From Sulfurimonas sp. (GTDB lineage Bacteria; Campylobacterota; Campylobacteria; Campylobacterales; Sulfurimonadaceae), in contig JAFLJV010000094.1 in the NCBI GenBank assembly GCA_022712845.1, positions 1 through 6,634 on the forward strand: a stretch of DNA of 6,634 nucleotides. The letters are read 5' to 3'. The position numbers and the translations under genes are program-made. This document shows positions 1 to 6,593 of this stretch, piece by piece. Every line of letters begins with the position of its first letter. Position 1 is the first letter of the stretch. The notes under the pieces are model-generated. The model was not told where the DNA came from and did no database searches. It saw only the letters and a list, made by a program, of their open reading frames with translations.

Positions 1-1774
1 TTTCATCTTTAGTACGAAATGCAATATCTGGAGAATATAAACGAGCAGTTCCTAATGGTCTTTCCTCATTACAAGGCCATTGGATTCCACCCTCTTTTTC
101 AAGTAACTCATATGTGATTCCAGAGTAATCACAAAGTTGACCCTTACTTATCTCTTTCATCTCATTAAATGCGTCTATCGGCTTTTCCCACTCAGAAAAT
201 AAAAGCTCATGTACACCATCAAAATACTTAGAAAAATCAACCACAATATCAAAATCACTTTTCGTATTTCCTAAAGGTTCGACTGCTTTGTTTGCACGGT
301 TACATCGTCGCTCAGAGTTTGTATATGTTCCCTCTTTCTCACCCCATGTTGCAGCTGAAAAAACTACATCTGCTATCTCCGCAGTGTCTGACATGAAAGC
401 ATCTTGGACTACAAGTAAATCAAGTTTAGCTAATGTTTTACGCAGTTTTTCTTGATTCACAAAACTTACAAGTGGATTTGTAGCAACTATCCAAAGTGCT
501 TTTATCTCACCTCTATCTATCGCATCTATAATCTCTGCGTATTTGTATCCACGTTCAGTCGGAACTATATTCTCAGGTACTTTTGCGATTCTCGCATAAT
601 CTTCTAAGGCTTTTATATCACCATAGTTTCTATACCCAGGAAGTGAAGAAGTAAATCCAAATTCTCGTGTTCCCATTGCATTACATTGTCCTGTTATAGA
701 AAAAGGTCCAGCTCCTTCACGTCCTATTTGTCCAGTTAGAAGGTGTAAATTTATAATTGCACTTACAGTATCAGTCCCCATAAAAGACTGGTTTACACCC
801 ATAGTCCACGCCGTGAGTACAGAATCTTGTGCTACAAAATGTTTTGCAAGTTCATACAAAGTCTTTACATCGATTCCTGTAATATTTGCTACTTCTTGTG
901 GAGGATAATCTTGTAAGTGTTTTTTAAGCTCTTTATAGCCATTTGTATTTGCTTTTATATAGCCTTCATCTTCCCAACTCTGCTCCATCACGATATAGGC
1001 AAGTCCATTAAAAAGTGCTAAATCTGTGCGTGGTTTTATGGGTACAAAAGTTGTAGCCATTTGCGCTGTTTTTGAAGAACGAGGGTCTATGACGATTATG
1101 TTTGGTTTGTTTTTATTTTTTGATAAATGAAGCTTTAGAATCGGATGATTATCAGAGATATTTGCACCAATAAGAAAAATAGTATTTGCTTTTTCAAAGT
1201 CTTCATATGCTCCAACTGGACCATCTGAACCAAGTGATTGTTTATAACCCATAACTGCCGAAGCCATACAAAGCGTTGTATTTCCATCATAATTATTTGT
1301 TTTAAGTCCAAGTTGAACGAACTTTCCAAGCGTGTAAAATTCTTCTGTTAAAAGCTGTCCGGTTGAAAGAACACCAACAGCTTTTTCACCATGTTCCTTT
1401 GCGATTCTCTTAAACTCTTTCGCCACATTTGAGTAAGCATTTTCCCAAGTAGAAACAACGAATTTTCCATTGCGTTTGATAAGTGGAGTAGTTACTCTCT
1501 CTTTAGAGTTTATAAGTTGATGCTCACTCAAACCCTTAGGGCAAAGTGTTCCCATATTTACATCGTGCTTAGGATTACCCTTTGTGTAAACTGCTTTTGC
1601 ATCTTTAACACCGATGTAAAGTCCACACCCCACTCCACAATAACCACAGGTAGAAAACACCCACTTATCTGGCTTTTTTTCATCACTTATAATACCAAAC
1701 ATCGAGTCATGAGAGAGTTTATACTTCGCTTCTTTTATATCAAGTCCTAAAAAATCTTTAATCTTATTTATCAT
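1..1774 (-). CDS. nasA: Assimilatory nitrate reductase catalytic subunit, molybdopterin/[4Fe-4S] type (N-terminal 591 residues; runs off left edge)
   Basis: Probably reduces nitrate to nitrite in the cytoplasm for nitrogen assimilation, using a bis-MGD molybdenum cofactor and one [4Fe-4S] cluster. The frame is open from the ATG at 1774 to the window edge. Cluster ligands are C43, C46, C50 (CGYCGVGC) and C78 (LCPKG, with the conserved electron-transfer Lys80). C169 in LCMASA is the expected Mo ligand. Residues 325-368 contain MGVNQ, INLHLLTGQIG and GPFSITGQCNAMG, the nitrate reductase signature rather than that of formate dehydrogenase. There is no twin-arginine signal, which argues against periplasmic NapA. 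Family members are usually 700 residues or more, so the C-terminal pterin-binding domain is missing only because of the window edge. The start is supported by an AAAGAG site 6 nt upstream. The gene is divergent from the Sel1-like gene. Residue C364 sits where I recall proline in many relatives. The exact symbol (nasA or narB) is a convention; the family assignment is secure. Confidence 0.88.
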   Translation of the reverse strand, partial: MINKIKDFLGLDIKEAKYKLSHDSMFGIISDEKKPDKWVFSTCGYCGVGCGLYIGVKDAKAVYTKGNPKHDVNMGTLCPKGLSEHQLINSKERVTTPLIKRNGKFVVSTWENAYSNVAKEFKRIAKEHGEKAVGVLSTGQLLTEEFYTLGKFVQLGLKTNNYDGNTTLCMASAVMGYKQSLGSDGPVGAYEDFEKANTIFLIGANISDNHPILKLHLSKNKNKPNIIVIDPRSSKTAQMATTFVPIKPRTDLALFNGLAYIVMEQSWEDEGYIKANTNGYKELKKHLQDYPPQEVANITGIDVKTLYELAKHFVAQDSVLTAWTMGVNQSFMGTDTVSAIINLHLLTGQIGREGAGPFSITGQCNAMGTREFGFTSSLPGYRNYGDIKALEDYARIAKVPENIVPTERGYKYAEIIDAIDRGEIKALWIVATNPLVSFVNQEKLRKTLAKLDLLVVQDAFMSDTAEIADVVFSAATWGEKEGTYTNSERRCNRANKAVEPLGNTKSDFDIVVDFSKYFDGVHELLFSEWEKPIDAFNEMKEISKGQLCDYSGITYELLEKEGGIQWPCNEERPLGTARLYSPDIAFRTKDE

Positions 1775-1795
1775 GGGTAGCTCTTTATGTTTAAT

Positions 1796-1804
1796 TGCTA
1801 TAAT
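1796..1804 (+). promoter_or_regulatory. Probable promoter of the Sel1-like gene, extended -10 TGCTATAAT
   Basis: TGC directly before a consensus TATAAT gives an extended -10 box. The predicted start would be near 1811, leaving a leader of about 60 nt. No recognisable -35 is present; that position would fall on the start region of the nitrate reductase gene. The box shares bases 1803-1804 with the -10 box of the divergent promoter. Confidence 0.45.
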
Positions 1805-1811
1805 TTTAGCA
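1803..1811 (-). promoter_or_regulatory. Probable promoter of the nitrate reductase gene, extended -10 TGCTAAAAT
   Basis: Read on the minus strand, TGC plus TAAAAT forms an extended -10 box about 29 bases before the ATG, giving a predicted leader of roughly 20 nt. No good -35 is seen; a T/A-rich stretch (TTTTAAAAGTT) lies upstream, as is usual for the main sigma factor promoters of Campylobacterota. It overlaps the oppositely facing -10 box of the next gene. Inferred from sequence only. Confidence 0.5.
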
Positions 1812-1869
1812 CAAAAGACAACTTTTAAAACAAAATAAAGTCTATTTATTAATCAACAGGAAATTTTTA

Positions 1870-2361
1870 ATGAGAAAAATTATATATATTTTCAGCATAC
1901 TATTTTTTATAAATCTTAATGCTCAAACGTACACTATGGAAGATTTTGAGTTTTACAAAGAGGCTTGTAAACGAAACCAATACCTTAGCTGTTCGCATCT
2001 CGCCATTATCTACGAAGAAGATAAACTTGTAAAGCAAGATATGAAAAAAGCTGAAAAACTATACATAAAAGCGTGTGGAGGCGATGATGCCTTTGCTTGT
2101 CATAATGTAGCAGTTATCTATGCAAAAAAAGACAATAAAGCTCTTAAGAAAATAGCACTAGCCTTTTATGAAAAAGCATGTAGAGGTGGATATGCAAAAT
2201 CATGTGTTTACATGGGAAGACACTACCGAGATTCCCATACACTTTTACAAGATTATGAAAAAGCGAGAGAAATGTTCCAATTAGGTTGTGATTTAAACAA
2301 TGCTTTATCTTGTAAAGAAGTAAAAATAATTGATGGTAAAGATTACGAGTTTACTCACTAA
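1870..2361 (+). CDS. Secreted Sel1-like repeat protein, Helicobacter cysteine-rich protein (Hcp) type, 163 aa
   Basis: The first 18 residues form a typical Sec signal peptide (basic MRKK-like start, hydrophobic IIYIFSILFFINL, then a likely cut after NA before QTY), so the protein should be periplasmic or secreted. The mature part holds Sel1/TPR-like helical repeats with CX7C pairs at C33/C41, C69/C77, C104/C112 and C140/C148, spaced 35-36 residues. In the Helicobacter Hcp family such pairs form disulfides bracing each helix pair. Repeat signatures AEKLYIKAC, AFYEKAC and AREMFQLGC are visible. Hcp proteins have been reported to bind penicillin or modulate host responses, but Sel1 proteins mostly act as protein-binding scaffolds and no specific role can be given here. 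It is short, with about three and a half repeats. The start has a CAGG site about 9 nt upstream. Its stop codon abuts the convergent hypF stop with no spacing. Confidence 0.87.
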   Translation: MRKIIYIFSILFFINLNAQTYTMEDFEFYKEACKRNQYLSCSHLAIIYEEDKLVKQDMKKAEKLYIKACGGDDAFACHNVAVIYAKKDNKALKKIALAFYEKACRGGYAKSCVYMGRHYRDSHTLLQDYEKAREMFQLGCDLNNALSCKEVKIIDGKDYEFTH

Positions 2362-4623
2362 TCATCCCAAATGTAAATGTGCAATAGAGGCTAAAATCTG
2401 TCCATATGATATAGCACTATCATTACTCACAAAATCTTTTGGTAAAATCACATCTGGAATCTTTTTCATAATAAGTCTTAATAAGATTCTATTTTGAAAA
2501 ACCCCACCACCTAAGACTATTGGAAGTTTATATTTTCCACCCATTTCACAAATCATTTCAACTAAGGTGTTAAAAAACTTTGAAATAGCTACAGTTTTTT
2601 CTTCCTCTTGTAGAATCTGTTTAACAACTTTTGAGAAATCAATCACACCAGAATCTATAAAAAATTCATAGCTATCAATAATGTTTTCATCATATAATGA
2701 TTCTAAGAGTAATCCACTCTCACCCTCATAAGAGCTAACTTGAGCAATATCAACTAAGGATGCTATACAATCAAAAAGGCGACCGCATGATGTGCTAAAT
2801 GGTGAATTTAGACCTTTTTCCCATGCTATGTAAAGTGTTTTAAGTTCATCTCTTGAAAATGCACTTATTGTTGGGTTACTTAGCTCAAAAACATCTTCCC
2901 CATACAAGTCAAACAAAAAACTAAGTGCAACCCGTCTAGGCTCTTTAATAGCCTTCTCACCACCTAAAAGTTTAAACTCTTTAAAATGCCCTACTCGCTC
3001 GTAACTATTTGAATCGCAAACAAAAAATTCTCCACCCCAAAGATTACCACACCCCATAGTACCCTCTCTTGCTTCGCAATCTCCATATCCAGTTCCATCG
3101 AAGCTTACACCTAAAACTTTAGTTGTAATGTTATTCAAACCCATTGTTGCTAATATATGAGCATAATGATGTTGGACTTCAATGAGTTCTAAGTTTGGAT
3201 TGAGTAATTTCAACTCTTTTGCATACTTAGTAGATTCGTAATTTGGATGCTTATCACAGACAAGAATATCTGGCTCAAAGTTATAGATTCTCTTTAATGT
3301 ATCTATATGAGATTTAAAATATTCCATACTAGACAAGCCATCTAAGTCCCCTATATATGGCGACATAATAATCTTATCATCTATCACTATAGCCACTGTA
3401 CTTTTTTGATTTGCTCCAAGGGCTAGAATCTTTTTATCTGTTTTATGAGAAAGTTTTAAATAACTTGGTGCGTATCCTCTTGAATTTCTTAACATAAATG
3501 TTTTATCATTTTCTACAAATACAAGAGAATCATCACAACTATTTACTATCTCTCTGTCATTATCTAAACAATAATCCCAAATGTAAGAAAGCTTCAAAAT
3601 CTCATTTGTAGTTGTACATAAGGGTTCATTTGAGATGTTAGCACTTGTAGCGACTATTGGCTTGTCAAACTTTTGTAGAATCAGATGATGCAAAGGGGTG
3701 AATGGTAAAAACAAGCCTATTTGATTTATATGAGGGGCTATAAAATCACTAAAAATATGAGCATTGTTTTGCTCTAATAAAACAATAGGTCGCTCTTTAG
3801 ATTCTAGTAACTCTTCCTCTTTTTTACTTATTTCTGCAATACTCTTTGCACTTTTTATATCTTTAAGCATTACTGCAAATGGCTTAGCTAGTCTTTGTTT
3901 TTTCTCGCGTAAAAATTGCACAGCCTCATCGTTAGTTCCATCACAAACTAGATGGTAACCACCTATCCCTTTTATAGCTAAAGTCTTCCCATCTTCTAAA
4001 AAAGATACTGCTTTTTCAACTATGCTTTCACAAATAATTACCTGTGAGTTAGAATCAAAAAGAGAAAGGCTCACTCCACACTCATGGCATCCAATAGGTT
4101 GAGCATGGTATCTTCTGTCTTTTGGATTTTCATACTCAGCCTGACAATTTTTACACATTGTAAATTGAGACATTGAAGTGTTTTTTCTATCGTAAGGAAG
4201 ATTTTTAATGATGCTAAATCTTGGTCCACAGTTCACACAGTTTATAAATGGGTAGCCAAATCTACGGTTATTTACATCTTCAAGTTCAGTTTGACACTCT
4301 TTACACATCCCAACATCTGATGGAATTTCTAAAGAAAGTTTTGTTATGAGTTGACTTTTTCGAATCTCAAAATCGCTAAACTTTTCATCTAGTTTTATCT
4401 CTTTATATTCTATAGAATCTATCTTAGAAAGTGGCGGTTTTTTCTCTTTTATCTGCTGTAAAAATTCTTCTTTTTTTTCTTTGGAACATTCAAGTAAAAT
4501 AACTACACCTAAACCATCGTTAAACACTCTGCCATAAAGATTTAAAGATGTTGCAAGATTATAAATAAAAGGGCGAAAACCCACACCCTGAACGACACCT
4601 CTAATCTCAATCTTATAGCCCAT
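2362..4623 (-). CDS. hypF: Carbamoyltransferase HypF, [NiFe]-hydrogenase maturation, 753 aa
   Basis: HypF uses carbamoyl phosphate and ATP to carbamoylate the C-terminal cysteine of HypE, the first step in making the CN ligands of the [NiFe] site. All domains are present and the length is normal. An acylphosphatase domain (about 1-90) has VQGVGFRPF with Arg17 and Asn35. Two zinc-finger modules use C107/C110/C129/C132 and C157/C160/C179/C182. A YrdC-like domain (about 200-385) has KPFAVM and ATSANIS-EPL. A Kae1-like domain (about 395-753) has DKHPNY, HHYAH (485-489), SFDGTGYGD (507-515), LWGGEFF and GGGVFQN (705-711). Near the end NDSA (734-737) replaces the NDGG seen in many homologues. Third gene of hypE-hypA-hypF: its ATG lies 3 bases after the hypA stop with only a weak AGAG site, so translation is probably coupled. 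There is no room for a conventional terminator before the convergent neighbour. Confidence 0.97.
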   Translation of the reverse strand: MGYKIEIRGVVQGVGFRPFIYNLATSLNLYGRVFNDGLGVVILLECSKEKKEEFLQQIKEKKPPLSKIDSIEYKEIKLDEKFSDFEIRKSQLITKLSLEIPSDVGMCKECQTELEDVNNRRFGYPFINCVNCGPRFSIIKNLPYDRKNTSMSQFTMCKNCQAEYENPKDRRYHAQPIGCHECGVSLSLFDSNSQVIICESIVEKAVSFLEDGKTLAIKGIGGYHLVCDGTNDEAVQFLREKKQRLAKPFAVMLKDIKSAKSIAEISKKEEELLESKERPIVLLEQNNAHIFSDFIAPHINQIGLFLPFTPLHHLILQKFDKPIVATSANISNEPLCTTTNEILKLSYIWDYCLDNDREIVNSCDDSLVFVENDKTFMLRNSRGYAPSYLKLSHKTDKKILALGANQKSTVAIVIDDKIIMSPYIGDLDGLSSMEYFKSHIDTLKRIYNFEPDILVCDKHPNYESTKYAKELKLLNPNLELIEVQHHYAHILATMGLNNITTKVLGVSFDGTGYGDCEAREGTMGCGNLWGGEFFVCDSNSYERVGHFKEFKLLGGEKAIKEPRRVALSFLFDLYGEDVFELSNPTISAFSRDELKTLYIAWEKGLNSPFSTSCGRLFDCIASLVDIAQVSSYEGESGLLLESLYDENIIDSYEFFIDSGVIDFSKVVKQILQEEEKTVAISKFFNTLVEMICEMGGKYKLPIVLGGGVFQNRILLRLIMKKIPDVILPKDFVSNDSAISYGQILASIAHLHLG

Positions 4624-4626
4624 AAT

Positions 4627-4968
4627 TTACTCTAATTCTAACTGCATCAAAAACATATCTTCACCATCTATGATTCTAATGTCTATACTTTCACATAGAG
4701 GGCAATGATACTCTTTTTTCTCAAGTTCACTTATTTTTTTACACTCGTTACATTCTATTTTTACTCTTTGAATATTCATAACAAACTCACAGCCATTACA
4801 AATAGTATCTTCTTTAAACAGCGCAAATGCCTCTTCAAAAAGAAAAGGTTCAACCCCACTCATCACTCCAATCTTTACTACTACTTTTGTAACTTTAGAA
4901 GCATTGTTAAAACTAGCGTGTTCTTCACAGCTTTCTATTAAAGATTGGACTATTGAGTATTCGTGCAT
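4627..4968 (-). CDS. hypA: Hydrogenase nickel-insertion accessory protein HypA, 113 aa
   Basis: HypA is a small cytoplasmic nickel metallochaperone that works with HypB to load Ni into the hydrogenase large subunit; in some Helicobacter-related bacteria it also serves urease. The start chosen gives MHEYS, the family's invariant N-terminus whose His2 binds nickel, and a normal length. A structural zinc site is formed by C73/C76 (CNEC) and C89/C92 (CPLC). Extra cysteines C57 and C60 lie just before the zinc domain. The ATG overlaps the hypE stop by one base (TAATG), a classic translational coupling arrangement, with GAGAA 7 nt upstream. A longer in-frame opening to 5028 is rejected because it would add 20 unconserved residues inside hypE. 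No urease genes are visible, so hydrogenase maturation is the supported role. Confidence 0.96.
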   Translation of the reverse strand: MHEYSIVQSLIESCEEHASFNNASKVTKVVVKIGVMSGVEPFLFEEAFALFKEDTICNGCEFVMNIQRVKIECNECKKISELEKKEYHCPLCESIDIRIIDGEDMFLMQLELE

Positions 4969-5957
4969 TAGCAAATTCTCGGGAGTAATTCGCCTGTAGG
5001 CATATCTAAAAATCTCCGCGTTCCCCATGCTGAATTTAATACAACTTTTTTTAGATGTTTATTTGTAACCTTACCTATTATCGAAGCATTTGGATTATAT
5101 TCTTGTAGTAGTTTTAGAGTTTTTTGTGCATCCTCGTTTTTAACAGCCAAAACAAATGTACCCTCATTTGCTAAACTCACTGCATCAAAGCCTAGAATCT
5201 CACAAAGCCCCATCACCTCATCACTTATAGGAATTTTCTCTTCTTCTATCTCTATACAGATATTTGATTGGGATGCCCACTCATTTAATACAGCACTCAA
5301 ACCACCTCTTGTCGCATCCCTAAGAGCTGTAATGTGAATATTAGAATCTATGAGTTTTTTTACTATCGGATACAAAGATTTACAATCACTTTGAAGCTCA
5401 GAACTTAGTTCTATCCCCTCACGTGTTGCAAAAATAGTAGCACCATGTGAGCCTATATCACGCGAAACTAAAATAGTATCTTGCTTACTTATAGCGTTTG
5501 AACTAATGCCACTTTGTAACACTTCTCCGATTCCAGTAGTGTTTATAAATATCTTATCAACACTTCCGCGAGGAACTACCTTAGTGTCACCACTTACAAC
5601 CACAGCACCATTAATCTCAAGCTCTTGTTTCATAGATTCTACAATGCGTCTGAGTTCATCTATACTAAAACCCTCTTCTAGAATCACACTACAAGTTAGA
5701 TACTTAGGTTTAGCACCCATCATCGCAAGGTCATTACAGGTTCCACAAACAGCAAGTTTCCCTATGTCTCCACCAGAAAAAAATAGAGGGGTTACTGTAA
5801 AACTATCAGTAGAAAAAGCAAGTTTTCCATCTTCAATAATGGCAGAATCTTCACTTTTTTCTAAAATATCATTTTTAAAAGCCTTGTAAAAAACTTCTGA
5901 AATTAGCTCTTGATTCTCTTGCCCACCATTTCCATGAGATAGTTTTATATGTTTCAT
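4968..5957 (-). CDS. hypE: Carbamoyl dehydratase HypE, [NiFe]-hydrogenase maturation, 329 aa
   Basis: HypE receives a carbamoyl group from HypF on its C-terminal cysteine and dehydrates it with ATP to a thiocyanate, the cyanide donor for the HypC-HypD iron complex. The protein ends exactly in PRIC, with the essential Cys329 last. It belongs to the PurM/SelD/ThiL ATP-binding fold: the glycine-rich N-terminus SHGNGG (7-12), STDSFTV (49-55), GTCNDLAMMGAKP (72-84), SGDTKVV (122-128) and DATRGGL (214-220) are all present, and the length is typical. The start is supported by GGAGAA a few bases upstream. It is the first gene of hypE-hypA-hypF and has its own likely promoter; its stop overlaps the hypA start by one base. 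The upstream neighbour is divergent, so hypB, hypC and hypD are not in this transcription unit. Confidence 0.97.
   Translation of the reverse strand: MKHIKLSHGNGGQENQELISEVFYKAFKNDILEKSEDSAIIEDGKLAFSTDSFTVTPLFFSGGDIGKLAVCGTCNDLAMMGAKPKYLTCSVILEEGFSIDELRRIVESMKQELEINGAVVVSGDTKVVPRGSVDKIFINTTGIGEVLQSGISSNAISKQDTILVSRDIGSHGATIFATREGIELSSELQSDCKSLYPIVKKLIDSNIHITALRDATRGGLSAVLNEWASQSNICIEIEEEKIPISDEVMGLCEILGFDAVSLANEGTFVLAVKNEDAQKTLKLLQEYNPNASIIGKVTNKHLKKVVLNSAWGTRRFLDMPTGELLPRIC
4976..4980 (-). promoter_or_regulatory. Ribosome binding site deciding the hypA start (GAGAA)
   Basis: GAGAA on the minus strand lies inside the last codons of hypE, 7 nt before the ATG at 4968. Together with the TAATG stop/start overlap and the conserved MHE N-terminus it supports this start over the upstream in-frame ATG at 5028. 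Confidence 0.6.
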
Positions 5958-5975
5958 TATTTCTCCATAAAATAA

Positions 5976-5984
5976 ATTATATCA
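5976..5984 (-). promoter_or_regulatory. Probable promoter of the hypE-hypA-hypF operon, extended -10 TGATATAAT
   Basis: On the minus strand TGA plus consensus TATAAT lies about 19 bases before the ATG. Predicted transcription would begin near 5969, giving a very short leader that just includes the GGAG ribosome site at 5963-5966. No -35 is recognisable in the AT-rich upstream DNA, as is common in Campylobacterota. Confidence 0.55.
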
Positions 5985-6024
5985 TGGTAGTCCTTATAAA
6001 TTTAAGTTTAATTTTTAAAGTTAT

Positions 6025-6033
6025 TGCTAAAAT
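6025..6033 (+). promoter_or_regulatory. Probable promoter of the membrane protein gene, extended -10 TGCTAAAAT
   Basis: TGC followed by TAAAAT, preceded by a T-rich TTTTTAAAGTT tract, matches the Campylobacterota promoter style and the box seen before the nitrate reductase gene. The leader would be about 35 nt. The box lies inside a perfect inverted repeat, GTTATT (6020-6025), 5-base loop, AATAAC (6031-6036), which could be an operator or a chance AT-rich palindrome. Confidence 0.42.
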
Positions 6034-6060
6034 AACAATATTCGTGACTATATGTTAAAA

Positions 6061-6065
6061 AAAGG
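6061..6065 (+). promoter_or_regulatory. Ribosome binding site supporting a TTG start (AAAGG)
   Basis: AAAGG ends 9 nt before the TTG at 6075. An in-frame TAA lies immediately before that TTG, so no longer start is possible; the only near alternative is GTG at 6102, which has no comparable site and would cut into the stretch before the first hydrophobic segment. Confidence 0.5.
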
Positions 6066-6074
6066 TATACCTAA

Positions 6075-6593
6075 TTGAAACAGATTCTTCAAAATGATTA
6101 TGTGATTAAAGCTTTAGAAATAACTTTTAGTATTTCTATTGGTATTTTAACATGGAAATTAACAAATAATTCAACAGAAGTATCATCATTACTGAGTATT
6201 TTGATTGGTCTTAAATCATCCATGATTACAATTATTTTAATAGAATTTTCAAGACAATTAACAAATGTAACCAATTTAAATGAATCATATAGAGATTTAA
6301 TTCATACAATAAATGAATCTCAACATCAAAATATTATGGATATAAATATCATATTAAAATATGGAATTATTAGTTTTACAAATAAAAATATGCCTACTGT
6401 ATGGAGAAACTTACTCTGGGGTGTTCAAAAAACTTATTACACTACAAATTATATTAAACGTGGTGATTTTTATGAGAACTCATGGGCAGATGCAGCTTTA
6501 GCAATTCAAAAAGCAAAAATATATAATGTCCTCCTATGTCAAGACCACTTAACCAAACATTCTAATTCCACCAACCTACGACACCATTTGTAA
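6075..6593 (+). CDS. Unrecognised membrane-anchored protein, probably truncated after residue ~151 by an insertion
   Basis: I do not recognise the family. The open frame starts at TTG and has two hydrophobic segments, about residues 13-27 and 38-58, suggesting two membrane helices in a short hairpin. A hydrophilic, probably cytosolic region follows, with an aromatic stretch around 108-135 (MPTVWRNLLWG, KTYYTTNY) and a helix-like ADAALAIQKAKI. The last 21 codons (from about 6528) have quite different composition and probably come from an inserted element, so the native protein would have continued beyond residue 151 and this is likely a broken gene. GC in the first half is about 20%, against nearly 40% in sampled hyp segments, which hints at horizontal acquisition. 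It is divergent from hypE, with no sign of a shared function. A membrane-tethered accessory or defence-type protein is possible but not demonstrated. Confidence 0.55.
   Translation: MKQILQNDYVIKALEITFSISIGILTWKLTNNSTEVSSLLSILIGLKSSMITIILIEFSRQLTNVTNLNESYRDLIHTINESQHQNIMDINIILKYGIISFTNKNMPTVWRNLLWGVQKTYYTTNYIKRGDFYENSWADAALAIQKAKIYNVLLCQDHLTKHSNSTNLRHHL

Larger units (their letters stand above)
1796..1811. repeat. Perfect inverted repeat TGCTA-N6-TAGCA spanning both divergent -10 boxes
   Basis: The two 5-bp arms (1796-1800 and 1807-1811) are exact reverse complements around TAATTT. The repeat arises because each arm supplies the extended TGC of one promoter and part of the -10 of the other. 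It may simply be two face-to-face promoters, or a small operator for a dimeric regulator; the sequence alone does not decide. Confidence 0.5.

Noticed and set aside
1135..1750. Open frames at 1135-1329 (minus) and 1517-1750 (plus)
   Set aside because: Both overlap the nitrate reductase gene in other frames, across its Mo-ligand region and its iron-sulfur cysteine region; the nitrate reductase frame is clearly the real one.
1..1774. Periplasmic NapA or formate dehydrogenase instead of assimilatory nitrate reductase
   Set aside because: No twin-arginine signal is present, and the GPFSITGQCNAMG and LCMASA segments fit cytoplasmic assimilatory nitrate reductase better than either alternative.
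1834..1850. AATAAA-N5-TTTATT inverted repeat as a terminator or operator
   Set aside because: Entirely A/T, weak as a hairpin, and not followed by a sensible transcript end; expected by chance in such AT-rich DNA.
3764..3958. Plus-strand open frame of 64 codons inside hypF
   Set aside because: Lies wholly antisense to the conserved YrdC-like part of hypF, with no separate ribosome site or recognisable product; similar antisense frames at 4705-4941 and 5506-5889 are rejected for the same reason.
4969..5028. In-frame upstream ATG (5028) giving HypA 20 extra residues
   Set aside because: The extension lies within hypE, is not part of the family, and hides the invariant MHE N-terminus; the TAATG overlap with a GAGAA site fits the shorter start.
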